Source: Novosphingobium sp.
Lineage (GTDB): Bacteria; Pseudomonadota; Alphaproteobacteria; Sphingomonadales; Sphingomonadaceae
Assembly (NCBI GenBank): GCA_024236175.1
Contig: JACKKY010000002.1
Span: 620,001-684,000 of the forward strand
Reading direction: 5' to 3'
DNA: 64,000 nucleotides
Shown: positions 1 through 7,927 of the stretch, in pieces
How positions within the stretch are numbered: position 1 is the stretch's first letter
How the letters are laid out: the number at the start of each line of letters is the position of its first letter
Translations under genes and position numbers: made by a program
Notes under the pieces: generated by a model
What the model was told of the DNA's origin: nothing
Database searches by the model: none
The model's input: the letters and a program-made list of their open reading frames with translations, nothing else

Positions 1-604
1 CCTGCTCCATCTGCGCATGGCCGACATGATCGACGATCTCGGTCTGCGTCGCGCTTGGCGAGATCAGCGTGCTGCGCACATTCGCACCGCCTTCCATCCG
101 CAAGGTGTCGGCAATGGCGCGAAGCGCGAACTTGGTTGCGCAATAGATGCCACCCATCGGCGAGACCCGATGGCCCGATGTCGAACCGATCAGGATCATG
201 TGACCTGATTCCCGCGCGAGCATATGCGGCAGGGCGGCAGCGATCCCGTGAAGCACCCCTCTCAGGTTCACATCGATCATGTGGTCCCAGGCCTCGACCT
301 CGCCGTCGCACAGCGGGCCCAGGATCATGAGCCCGGCATTGTTCACCAGCACGTCGATGCGGCCGAACCGATCCAGCGCTTCGCCGATGAATCGGTCCAT
401 GCTCTCCCGGCTGGTAACATCCAGCTCGACGGCGACGGCGGTGCCTCCGGCATCGTTGATCTCGTCGGCCAGCGCAGCAAGCCGGTCCATCCTGCGCGCC
501 CCGAGCACCACCGTGCAGCCGCGGTCCGCCAGCAGGCGCGCGGCCGCTTCACCGATCCCGCTGCTCGCGCCGGTGATGGCGACGATCTTGTCCTGGGAGG
601 CCAC
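1..604 (-). CDS. SDR family oxidoreductase (3' end outside window)
   Basis: Short-chain dehydrogenase/reductase using NAD(P)(H); the substrate is unknown. About 200 residues are visible. Near the N-terminus is the Rossmann motif ITGASSGIGEAAA, then LDV, NNAG, and the catalytic YCATK (YxxxK). The likely start is GTG at 604, nine bases after the fbiC stop, with no strong ribosome binding site, so translational coupling to fbiC is plausible. It is the last visible gene of the leftward F420 run (cofE-cofD-fbiC-SDR). The linkage suggests, but does not show, a role in the same pathway. The C-terminus runs off the left edge of the window. Confidence 0.85.
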   Translation of the reverse strand, partial: MASQDKIVAITGASSGIGEAAARLLADRGCTVVLGARRMDRLAALADEINDAGGTAVAVELDVTSRESMDRFIGEALDRFGRIDVLVNNAGLMILGPLCDGEVEAWDHMIDVNLRGVLHGIAAALPHMLARESGHMILIGSTSGHRVSPMGGIYCATKFALRAIADTLRMEGGANVRSTLISPSATQTEIVDHVGHAQMEQ

Positions 605-613
605 GGTTCGGGC

Positions 614-2932
614 TCAGGCCACGCTTTCGAGCGGTCGCGCGACGTCCTTGTAAAGCGTGGTGCGCTGCTTGAGCGGACGGCCCGCCATGGCTGCGACGTC
701 TTCGAGGTTCTCGACAGTCAGTTCCTGGCCATGGCTCGCACCGGCCGCGCGGCTGATGCTCTCGTTCATCAGCACGCCGCCGAGATCGTTGCAGCCGGCG
801 GCAAGCGCCGCCGCCGCGCCGTCGACACCGAGCTTCACCCAGCTGCACTGGATCGAATTGATCTCGCCGAACAGCACGATCCGCGCCACGGCATGCATCA
901 TCACCGCCTCGCGCCACGTCGGCCCCTTGCGCGACTGGCCGCGGCGGTAGAACGGCGCTTCCATGTGCACCAGCGGCAGCGGCACGAATTCGGTGAAACC
1001 GCCGGTATCGCCTTGCAGGCGGCGCAGGGCGAGCAGGTGATGCGCCCAGTGCTCCGGCCGCTCGAGATGGCCGAACATGATCGTCGACGTGGTCGGCAGG
1101 CCGACGAGATGGGCGTCGCGCACCACATCGAGCCATTGCTGCGTCGTCAGCTTGTCCGGGCAGATCTGCGCGCGGATGTCATCGTGCAGGATTTCCGCCG
1201 CGGTGCCGGGAAGCGAGCCCAGCCCCTCGTCCCTGAGGCGGGCGAGATAGTCGCGGGTCGTCATCCCGAGCGTTTTCGCCCCCTGGCTTACTTCGAGCGG
1301 CGAGAAGGCGTGGACATGCAGGTCGGGACAGGCGTCCTTCACCGCGCGCAGGATCGAGAGATAGGTATCGCCGGTGTAGCTGGGATGGATGCCGCCCTGC
1401 AGGCAGACCTCGGTCGCGCCGCGCGCCACCGCCTCGCGCGAGCGGTCGGCGATTTCCTCAAAGTCGAGATTGTAGGGCTTGTCGCGGAAGCCCGCCTTGA
1501 TCGACGTCTTGGAAAAAGCGCAGAACGAGCACGCGTGGGTGCAGATGTTGGTGTAGTTGATGTTGCGGTTGATGACGTAGGTGACGTCCTCGCCGCTTGC
1601 TTCGGCGCGCAGGCCGTCCGCCGTCTCGATTACCGCCTGGGCGTCCGCCCCTCTCGCGCCGTAGAGCGACACGATATCGGCAACGTCCAGCTCGTAGCCG
1701 TTGGCCGCCCGGCTGAGGATATGCCGCAGTTCCAGCCGCGCCGAGCCTTCGAAACGAATACCGAGCGGCTTGTCCGGGCTGCCGGGCGCGACATCGGCGA
1801 CGCCGGGGCTCCAGCGGCTGTCGCGCGCTAGGCCTTCCGAATCGGACAGGCGCAGCACCGCCGGGCGGATCGCCGGGTCCAGCCAGCTGTGATCGTCGGT
1901 CGCGACAAAGCGGGGATAGATCGTCAGACGCTCGACCAGCGGCAGCCCCGCCCGCGCGCAGATCGCGGTGAGGCGCTCGACCTCCGGCCAGGGCGCTTCC
2001 GGGTTCACGTGATCGAGAGTGACCGGCGAAACCCCGCCCCAATCGTCGATCCCGGCATCGATCAGCTCGATCAGCCGTTCGTCGTTGAGATTGGGCGGCG
2101 CCTGAACCGAGACCTCGTCGTCGAGGATGATCCGCGCGGCGGCGATCACGCGCAGGAAATCCGCCTCGGTCGCCTCGGGAGCTTCGGCCATCTTCGTGCC
2201 GGGCTTGGGGCAGAAGTTCTGGACGATGACTTCCTGCAAGTGCCCGTGCGCCCGGTGGATGTCGCGCAGGGCGATGATCGATTCGATCCGTTCTTCCGGC
2301 GTTTCCCCGATGCCGATAAGGATGCCCGACGTCATCGGAACGCGCGCGCGGCCGGCCGCCTCGAGGGAGGCGATGCGCAGCGCCGGGACCTTGTCCGGCG
2401 AGCCGTAATGCGACCCGCCCTTCTCGCACAGGCGTTCCGACGTGCTCTCGAGCATGAGCCCGACCGACGCGGCGACCGGGCGCAGCATGAGGTAGTCCTC
2501 TTCCTCGAGCAGGCCCGAATTGACATGCGGCAGCAGGCCGGTCTCGTTCAGCACCAGTTCGGCGCAATCGCGCACGTAGTCGATGGTGCGCGCATAGCCG
2601 CGTTCGGCCAGCCAGTCGCGCGCGGCGGCATAGCGGCGCTCGGGCGCATCGCCGAGCGTGAACAGCGCTTCCTTGCATCCTGCGTCCGCCCCTGCCCGGG
2701 CGATCTCCAGGACCTGCTCCGGCGTGAGATAGGGCGCTTCGAGCCGCGAAGGCGTCGTCGCGAAGGTGCAGTAATGACAGACGTCGGTGCACAGCCGCGT
2801 GAGCGGGATGAACACCTTGGGCGAATAGGTCATCCGCGCCGGTCCGCGCGCGTCGCGCCGGGCGCGCGCTTCCGCCAGCACCTCGTCCAGCGGGGCGGCC
2901 AACAGCCTCTCGATCAGGGCTCGGTCTGTCAT
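614..2932 (-). CDS. fbiC: FbiC, 7,8-didemethyl-8-hydroxy-5-deazariboflavin (Fo) synthase, CofG-CofH fusion
   Basis: Makes the deazaflavin chromophore Fo of coenzyme F420 from tyrosine and 5-amino-6-ribitylamino-uracil, using two radical SAM domains. The 772-residue protein carries two CxxxCxxC [4Fe-4S] motifs: CTDVCHYC at residues 48-55 (CofG half) and CTHACSFC at about 464-471 (CofH half). This is the one-polypeptide arrangement of actinobacterial FbiC; archaea and cyanobacteria usually have two genes. ATG at 2932 is preferred over an in-frame start at 2971 because GGAGAG lies 5 bases upstream and because the longer version would overlap cofD. It starts 10 bases after the cofD stop. Both iron-sulfur motifs are intact. 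Confidence 0.96.
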   Translation of the reverse strand: MTDRALIERLLAAPLDEVLAEARARRDARGPARMTYSPKVFIPLTRLCTDVCHYCTFATTPSRLEAPYLTPEQVLEIARAGADAGCKEALFTLGDAPERRYAAARDWLAERGYARTIDYVRDCAELVLNETGLLPHVNSGLLEEEDYLMLRPVAASVGLMLESTSERLCEKGGSHYGSPDKVPALRIASLEAAGRARVPMTSGILIGIGETPEERIESIIALRDIHRAHGHLQEVIVQNFCPKPGTKMAEAPEATEADFLRVIAAARIILDDEVSVQAPPNLNDERLIELIDAGIDDWGGVSPVTLDHVNPEAPWPEVERLTAICARAGLPLVERLTIYPRFVATDDHSWLDPAIRPAVLRLSDSEGLARDSRWSPGVADVAPGSPDKPLGIRFEGSARLELRHILSRAANGYELDVADIVSLYGARGADAQAVIETADGLRAEASGEDVTYVINRNINYTNICTHACSFCAFSKTSIKAGFRDKPYNLDFEEIADRSREAVARGATEVCLQGGIHPSYTGDTYLSILRAVKDACPDLHVHAFSPLEVSQGAKTLGMTTRDYLARLRDEGLGSLPGTAAEILHDDIRAQICPDKLTTQQWLDVVRDAHLVGLPTTSTIMFGHLERPEHWAHHLLALRRLQGDTGGFTEFVPLPLVHMEAPFYRRGQSRKGPTWREAVMMHAVARIVLFGEINSIQCSWVKLGVDGAAAALAAGCNDLGGVLMNESISRAAGASHGQELTVENLEDVAAMAGRPLKQRTTLYKDVARPLESVA

Positions 2933-2942
2933 GTCTCTCCGT

Positions 2943-3911
2943 TCAATCCGTCTCGACGCCAACTGCGGCAAGTACCTCGCGCGCCAGCATTTCCCGGTCC
3001 GCGGCTTCGCGCATGACCGTTTGCGTTACCGTGACGGAAACCCCCAGCTCACGCAAGCCTTCCGCATCGGCGGCATCGCACTCGTCTATCACGAGCTGAT
3101 CGACGAGGCCGCGATAGTGCTGCGCGATCGAAGCGTTGTCGGAAGCCTTGCCCAGTTCCTCGATCAGCTTCGTGAGCGGCCCCTTCAAGGCCTTGCCGCC
3201 GACCAGCGGCGACACGGCGATGCAGGGCACGCGCCGGCTGAGGAGAACGTCGCGGACGCCGTCGACCGCCATTATCGGATCGACGCTGAGATAGGGGTTG
3301 GAAGGACAGATCACCACCGCCGCCAGATCGTCCCGCTCCAGGGCTTGCGAAAAGCCCGGCGACGGGACGGCGCCCGGCGTTCCGGCGAAACGGATCGAAC
3401 GGGCGACCGGGCGGCACTGCTCTCCGACGAAGTAGCGCTGGAATTCGAGCAGCCCCTCCTCCGTCTCGACCTGCGTGCGCACCGGCGTGTCGCTCATCGG
3501 CACGACGGGATGGACGATGCCGAGTTCCCCGGTCAGCCTGGCGGTGACTTCGGAAAGACTCTGCCCGTCGCGCAGGCGCCAGCTGCGTGCGATATGCATG
3601 CCGAGGTCGCGGTCGCCGAGATTGAACCACTGAGCCTCGCCGAGCTTGCCGAGCATGTCCATCGCCCGCCAGCGCTCGTCGGCAACACCCCAGCCGCGTT
3701 CGGTATCGTTGAGACCGGCCAGCGCATAGACTACGGAATCGATATCGGGGCACACGGTGAGCCCGAGATGTTCGAAATCGTCGCCGGTGTTGACGGCGAT
3801 CGTCAGCCGCCCGGCAGGCAGCACCGCGGCAAGCCCGGCGGCGAGCTTGGCCCCGCCCACGCCGCCGGAAAGCGCAAGGACATGGCCACGCGGATGCAAC
3901 GCGCCGCTCAC
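2943..3911 (-). CDS. cofD: CofD/FbiA, 2-phospho-L-lactate (or phosphoenolpyruvyl) transferase
   Basis: Transfers the phosphorylated three-carbon moiety from the CofC-made guanylyl intermediate onto Fo, giving F420-0 or dehydro-F420-0. At 322 residues it is the normal size for the family. Family motifs are visible in order: SGGVGGAKLAAG at the N-terminus, NTGDDFEHLGL, PDIDSVVYALAG, FQRYFV, ICPSNPYLSVDPI and SPLVGGKALKGP. The start is GTG at 3911, overlapping the cofE stop as GTGA; the frame stays open further upstream, but the SGGxGGAK motif must lie close to the N-terminus. It is the middle gene of the coupled cofE-cofD-fbiC run. Confidence 0.95.
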   Translation of the reverse strand: MSGALHPRGHVLALSGGVGGAKLAAGLAAVLPAGRLTIAVNTGDDFEHLGLTVCPDIDSVVYALAGLNDTERGWGVADERWRAMDMLGKLGEAQWFNLGDRDLGMHIARSWRLRDGQSLSEVTARLTGELGIVHPVVPMSDTPVRTQVETEEGLLEFQRYFVGEQCRPVARSIRFAGTPGAVPSPGFSQALERDDLAAVVICPSNPYLSVDPIMAVDGVRDVLLSRRVPCIAVSPLVGGKALKGPLTKLIEELGKASDNASIAQHYRGLVDQLVIDECDAADAEGLRELGVSVTVTQTVMREAADREMLAREVLAAVGVETD

Positions 3912-4690
3912 CGGAACATGTCCTCGGCAACCGGCCGAAGCACGCTGGCCGCACCCGGCCCGTCGTCGGGCCCAACCCAGCGCCCGGCCCCGCGCACCAG
4001 CGCCGCCGGCGTTCCCTCGGCTCCTTCGCCCATGGCGAGCGCGGCGGTGGCGGCAATCGAATCGGCCACCGCGATCACCGTCGCCTGCAAAGTCCGCCCG
4101 AACAGGTCCTTGCCGCGCCCGCGCTGGTCGTCGAGCACGGTGAGCCCGGCGCAGCCGATCGCCGCACCGGTGGTTCCGATCCGCCAGGCACGCCCCATGC
4201 TGTCGGCGATGATCACTGCAGGCCGCGCGCCGGAGAGTTCCGCGATCTCCTCGCGGATGGCGCGCGCGCTGGCATCGGGGTCCTGCGGCCAGAGCAGCAC
4301 GGCCCCCTCGTCGCCCTCTTCGACGTTCGAGGCGTCGATACCGGCGTTGGCCAGCACATGGCCGCAACGGTGCCGTGCGATGATCGCGGCCGGGGTCGCG
4401 CGCAGGATCTCGCTGCTTTCGTCGAGGATGAGCTGGATCATCTGTGGCTCGCGCTCGGTCTCGCCGGCAATGCGCGTCGCCTCGGGCGAGGCTTCGACAT
4501 CCTGAACCCGGGCGTAGCGCCCCTCGCTCTTGGAAACGATCTTCTGCGCAATCACGCAGACGTCCTCGCTACCCAGCCCTTCGCCCTGGCGATGAATGGC
4601 ATCGAGCAGGGCGCGCGCGACGGACATGCCGGGCCCGAACAGCGGCAAGCCCTGTACGGGGGTCATGCTGATACCGGCGACAGGTTCCAT
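3908..4690 (-). CDS. cofE: CofE, coenzyme F420-0:L-glutamate ligase (FbiB N-domain type)
   Basis: GTP-dependent ligase that adds the gamma-linked glutamate tail to F420-0. About 260 residues, matching stand-alone CofE. Conserved stretches are AQKIVSKSEGR, RHRCGHVLANAGIDASNV, ADSMGRAWRIGTTG and DLFGRTLQAT. The C-terminal nitroreductase-like domain found in mycobacterial FbiB is absent. ATG at 4690 is chosen because the family N-terminus begins close to the VQGLP segment; a longer reading from 4822 would run through the divergent promoter spacer and overlap npdG. GGGAG lies upstream at a slightly long spacing. First gene of the leftward F420 operon. Confidence 0.94.
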   Translation of the reverse strand: MEPVAGISMTPVQGLPLFGPGMSVARALLDAIHRQGEGLGSEDVCVIAQKIVSKSEGRYARVQDVEASPEATRIAGETEREPQMIQLILDESSEILRATPAAIIARHRCGHVLANAGIDASNVEEGDEGAVLLWPQDPDASARAIREEIAELSGARPAVIIADSMGRAWRIGTTGAAIGCAGLTVLDDQRGRGKDLFGRTLQATVIAVADSIAATAALAMGEGAEGTPAALVRGAGRWVGPDDGPGAASVLRPVAEDMFR

Positions 4691-4812
4691 CCCGTGCGAC
4701 TGCTCCCAAACGATAAGTTGGCGTGGCGATAAAATATTTGCGTCGTGGTCTCCCGCCGCTATCGGCATTGAGGTGTGACACGCAACCAGGAAATTTCGGG
4801 AGATCAAACGCA
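4691..4812. promoter_or_regulatory. Divergent control region between cofE and npdG
   Basis: This 122-bp spacer separates the leftward cofE-cofD-fbiC operon from the rightward npdG-cofC operon, so both promoters must lie in or near it. Its most AT-rich part is around 4728-4745, containing the 8-bp palindrome AAATATTT. On the right side GGGAG precedes npdG. No clean -35/-10 pair was found on either strand. That both directions are controlled from here is inference from the gene layout. Confidence 0.45.
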
Positions 4813-5475
4813 ATGGCGTCAATCGCGGTTATCGGCGGTACGGGTGATTTGGGCCGGGGCATCGTGCGCAGACTGGCCAAGGCCGGCCACGATGTGACGA
4901 TAGGCTCGCGCTCGGCAGAGAAGGCCAAGGCGGCAGCCGACGAGATGGCTGCGGACACCGGCCCCTTGGGACATGCGGCCAACGAGGACGCTGCCCGGGG
5001 CAAGGACATCGTGATCGTCACGGTGCCCTACGCTTCGCAGGCCGGCACGCTGGAACTGATCCGCGACAAGGTGGGCGACGCCATCGTCGTCGACACCACG
5101 GTGCCGCTGGTCCCGCCCAAGGTGATGCGCGTGCAGCTTCCGGCGGCCGGCTGTGCCGCGCTGGAAGCAAAGGAAATTCTCGGCGACGGCATCCGCTTCG
5201 TCACCGCGTTCCACAACGTTTCCGCGCATCTTCTCGACAGCGACGAAAAGGTGGACTGCGACATCCTCGTCTTCAGCGACGACGTAGAAGCCCGCAAGAC
5301 CGTGATCGAGCTGTGCCCGGGCATGGGCCTGCGCGGACTGTCCGGCGGATCGCTCAACAACTCGGCGGCGGCCGAGGCGCTGACCTCGATCCTCATCTAC
5401 ATGAACAAGACCTACAAGGCCGACGGCGCCGGGATCCGCTTCACGCGCCTGACCGAAGGGCCGGCGATTCCGTGA
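4813..5475 (+). CDS. npdG: NpdG/Fno, NADPH:F420 oxidoreductase
   Basis: Transfers hydride between NADPH and F420, supplying reduced F420 to F420H2-dependent enzymes. The 220-residue protein begins with the Rossmann motif IAVIGGTGDLG followed by GSRS, the usual NADP-phosphate binding feature of the family. Its C-terminus has the Fno-type stretch ending YKADGAGIRFT. ATG at 4813 is preferred over an upstream in-frame start at 4723 because the Rossmann fold begins immediately and GGGAG lies 10 bases upstream. Its stop overlaps the cofC GTG start (GTGA), so the two are translationally coupled. Placement inside the biosynthetic locus indicates that F420 is used by NADPH-linked reductive chemistry. 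Confidence 0.93.
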   Translation: MASIAVIGGTGDLGRGIVRRLAKAGHDVTIGSRSAEKAKAAADEMAADTGPLGHAANEDAARGKDIVIVTVPYASQAGTLELIRDKVGDAIVVDTTVPLVPPKVMRVQLPAAGCAALEAKEILGDGIRFVTAFHNVSAHLLDSDEKVDCDILVFSDDVEARKTVIELCPGMGLRGLSGGSLNNSAAAEALTSILIYMNKTYKADGAGIRFTRLTEGPAIP

Positions 5476-6065
5476 CCTGCTGGGCCGTCATCCCGGTCAA
5501 GGCATCGCTCGAAAGCAAGAGCCGCCTGGCGAACGCGCTCGACACCGACGCGCGCCGCCTGCTCGTGCGCTCCATGCTCGAGCATGTCGTGGATGCGGCC
5601 ACGCAGGCAGCCAACATCTCGAAGGTCTGCCTTCTCGGACCGTCACGTCACGGCCTTTCCGAAGACCTTCCCCTGCTTTCCGAACCCGGCGGCGGACTGA
5701 ACGCCGCAGTGCAGTCGGCGCTCGAGCACATCGCCGGGCAAGACGTGGATCGCGTCGTGTTCATCGCGGCGGACCTGCCCACCGTTACCGCCAGCGAACT
5801 GGAACTGCTCGCCGCAGCGCCCGAGGGAGAAATCGCCATTGCCCCCGACCGGCACGAGACCGGCACCAACGCGCTCTCGCTCCCCCTTCCCGCCGCCGCG
5901 TCATTTTGCTTCGCCTTCGGGCCAGACAGTTTCGCCCTGCACCGGGCGGAAGCGCAGCGGCTGGGGCTGCCCATGGAAACAATCCTGAGCCACGGGCTGG
6001 CTCGCGACATCGACGAACCGACGGACCTGCCCGACGCGGCGGAACTGCTGAAACGGTCCGGATAG
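5472..6065 (+). CDS. cofC: CofC/FbiD, guanylyltransferase for the F420 three-carbon tail
   Basis: Activates 2-phospho-L-lactate, phosphoenolpyruvate or 3-phosphoglycerate (depending on lineage) with GTP for transfer by CofD. The 197-residue protein begins with the nucleotidyltransferase signature WAVIPVKASLESKSRLA and carries FIAADLPTV, the acidic nucleotide/metal site, followed by APDRHETGTNAL. The start is GTG at 5472 inside the npdG stop; the frame is open upstream but antisense-like there. Which three-carbon substrate it prefers cannot be told from sequence alone. It completes the pathway with fbiC, cofD and cofE. Confidence 0.93.
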   Translation: MTCWAVIPVKASLESKSRLANALDTDARRLLVRSMLEHVVDAATQAANISKVCLLGPSRHGLSEDLPLLSEPGGGLNAAVQSALEHIAGQDVDRVVFIAADLPTVTASELELLAAAPEGEIAIAPDRHETGTNALSLPLPAAASFCFAFGPDSFALHRAEAQRLGLPMETILSHGLARDIDEPTDLPDAAELLKRSG

Positions 6066-6090
6066 AACGACCAAATACCGGGAGAAGGAC

Positions 6091-6942
6091 ATGAATGCTG
6101 GAGATCTCGACCTGACAGGCCAATGCGCCCTGGTGACGGGCGGCGGCGGCGGCATCGGGCGTGCCATCGCCCTGTGCCTTGCCGACATGGGCGCGGACGT
6201 CGCCATCATCGAGAGCATCCCGGAACGCTGCGAGGAAACCGCCGAACGGATTACCGAACGCGGCCGCAGGGCGCTGGCGATCAATGCCAATGTGATGGAA
6301 GTCGACAAGATCCGCGAGGCCGTCGCCCGGACCAAGGACGAATTCGGCCGGCTGGACATCCTGGTGAACAACGCCGGAGGCGTCGCGCCAAGGGCTTTCG
6401 TCGACCTCAAGGAGAAAAGCTGGCGCAGGCATATCGAGCTCAATCTGGTGAGCGTCATCGTCGCCACGCAGGAAGCGGTTCCGATCATGATCGAAGGCGG
6501 TCGCGGCGGCTCAATCATCAATGTCAGCAGTATCGAGGGATCGCGAGCCGCGCCGAACTACGCGGTCTATGCCGCCTGCAAGGCCGGCATCAACAACATG
6601 ACCCGCACGCTGTCGCTGGAACTGGCCGAACATGGCATCCGGGTAAACACGATCGCTCCGGACTTCACCGAAACGCCGGGCACGCGCGGCAATGTCACGG
6701 GCCCTGTCGACCCTTCGAAATGGGTGGAATGGACCGAGGGCCAGCGCGAGTCGGTGCGGCGGCGCATTCCCCTTGGCCGGGCCGGCATCGACGAGGAGTG
6801 CGGGCGCGCGGCCGTCTTCCTGGCATCCAGGATGGCGAGCTACATCACCGGCGTGATCCTGCCCGTGGACGGCGGCAGCTGGGCTTCCAGCGGCTGGGTC
6901 CGCAACAGCAACGACTACTGGATTCTCCCGCCCGAAGCCTGA
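6091..6942 (+). CDS. SDR family oxidoreductase
   Basis: NAD(P)-dependent short-chain dehydrogenase, 283 residues, substrate unknown. Motifs are VTGGGGGIGRAIA near residue 16, NNAGG near 93, SS at the active serine position and YAVYAACKAG (YxxxK). A C-terminal tail, WVRNSNDYW, extends past the usual SDR end. GGAGAAGG precedes ATG 6091. It lies 25 bases after cofC on the same strand and 32 bases before an LLM oxidoreductase, so it probably belongs to the F420-use part of the operon. Confidence 0.9.
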   Translation: MNAGDLDLTGQCALVTGGGGGIGRAIALCLADMGADVAIIESIPERCEETAERITERGRRALAINANVMEVDKIREAVARTKDEFGRLDILVNNAGGVAPRAFVDLKEKSWRRHIELNLVSVIVATQEAVPIMIEGGRGGSIINVSSIEGSRAAPNYAVYAACKAGINNMTRTLSLELAEHGIRVNTIAPDFTETPGTRGNVTGPVDPSKWVEWTEGQRESVRRRIPLGRAGIDEECGRAAVFLASRMASYITGVILPVDGGSWASSGWVRNSNDYWILPPEA

Positions 6943-6974
6943 GACCGAAACACCCCGCAAACAGGAACCAACGA

Positions 6975-7892
6975 ATGTCCTTCCATGTCAGCATCACCTT
7001 CCCGTTCGACCATGTTCAGTTCGGCGAGGAATTCACCACCATGCAGGCCGTGCACGATGTCTCGAAAGCCGCCGAGGAGGCTGGCTTCACATCGGGCACT
7101 ACCACCGATCACCCGGTTCCCTCGTCCCGCTGGCTCGACGCTGGCGGACATTACGCGCAGGACCCCTTCGTGCTGCTGGCCATGGCCGCTGCCGTGACGA
7201 CGAAGCTGAAGCTGCAGACCAACATCGTCGTCCTGCCTTACCGCAATCCCTTCGTCACCGCGCGCTCGGTCTCTTCGCTCGACGCCTTCTCCGGCGGGCG
7301 TTTCATCTTCGGCATCGGCGCGGGCTACCTCAAGGCGGAGTACAAGGCGCTCGGCGTCGACTTCGATGCCCGCAACGACCTGATGGACGAATACATCAAG
7401 GCGATGAAGGCCGCCTGGACCGGCGAGGACTTCACCTTCGAGGGCACCGGCTACACCGCGCTGGGCAACCGGGTGCGCCCGGCCCCCGTCCAGAAGCCCC
7501 ATCCGCCGATCCTGGTCGGCGGCAATTCCAAGCGCGCGCTGCGCCGCACCGCCGAACTGGGAGACGCCTGGCATCCCTTCTTCGTGCCCAAGATGGTGAC
7601 TGACACCGCACGCACGGCCAACATCTCGAACGACGAGGATTTCAAGGCCGCGCTCGACTACCTTTACGAGCATTGCGAGAAGATCGGCCGCAAGGAAAAG
7701 CCCAAGATCATCCTGTCGGGCACCTTCTCGATGCAAGGCGACTGGAGCGCGCAGGAAGCGATCGACAATTTCAGCCACCTCAGGGAACTCGGCGCCGACG
7801 GTTCGGGCGCAAGCGTCGTGACCGACAACCGTTCGGAATGGTGCGATCAGGCCCGCAGGTTCGGCGAGGAAGTCATAGCCAAGCTGGACTGA
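6975..7892 (+). CDS. LLM-class (luciferase-like) oxidoreductase, probably F420-dependent
   Basis: TIM-barrel oxidoreductase of the bacterial luciferase superfamily, 305 residues. Features include an N-terminal FPFDHVQF strand, a TDHP loop, TNIVVLPYRNPFVTARSVSS, LDAFSGGRFIFGIGAGYLK and PHPPILVGGNS, which form the cofactor-binding barrel in LLM F420-dependent reductases. Its position directly downstream of npdG-cofC is the best reason to assign F420H2 rather than FMNH2 as cofactor. ATG 6975 follows SDR 6091-6942 in what looks like one transcript. The substrate is not known. Confidence 0.88.
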   Translation: MSFHVSITFPFDHVQFGEEFTTMQAVHDVSKAAEEAGFTSGTTTDHPVPSSRWLDAGGHYAQDPFVLLAMAAAVTTKLKLQTNIVVLPYRNPFVTARSVSSLDAFSGGRFIFGIGAGYLKAEYKALGVDFDARNDLMDEYIKAMKAAWTGEDFTFEGTGYTALGNRVRPAPVQKPHPPILVGGNSKRALRRTAELGDAWHPFFVPKMVTDTARTANISNDEDFKAALDYLYEHCEKIGRKEKPKIILSGTFSMQGDWSAQEAIDNFSHLRELGADGSGASVVTDNRSEWCDQARRFGEEVIAKLD

Positions 7893-7927
7893 GCGGCGCA
7901 TAACGACGCCCTATCGGGGAGAGGGAC

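Noticed and set aside
224..1831. Plus-strand frame across the SDR and CofH half of fbiC
   Set aside because: Composition is Arg/Ala/Gly-rich with no domain; the opposite strand carries fbiC with both radical SAM sites.
4691..4822. Extended cofE start at 4822 instead of 4690
   Set aside because: The extra 44 residues would not match the family and would overlap npdG and the divergent promoter region.
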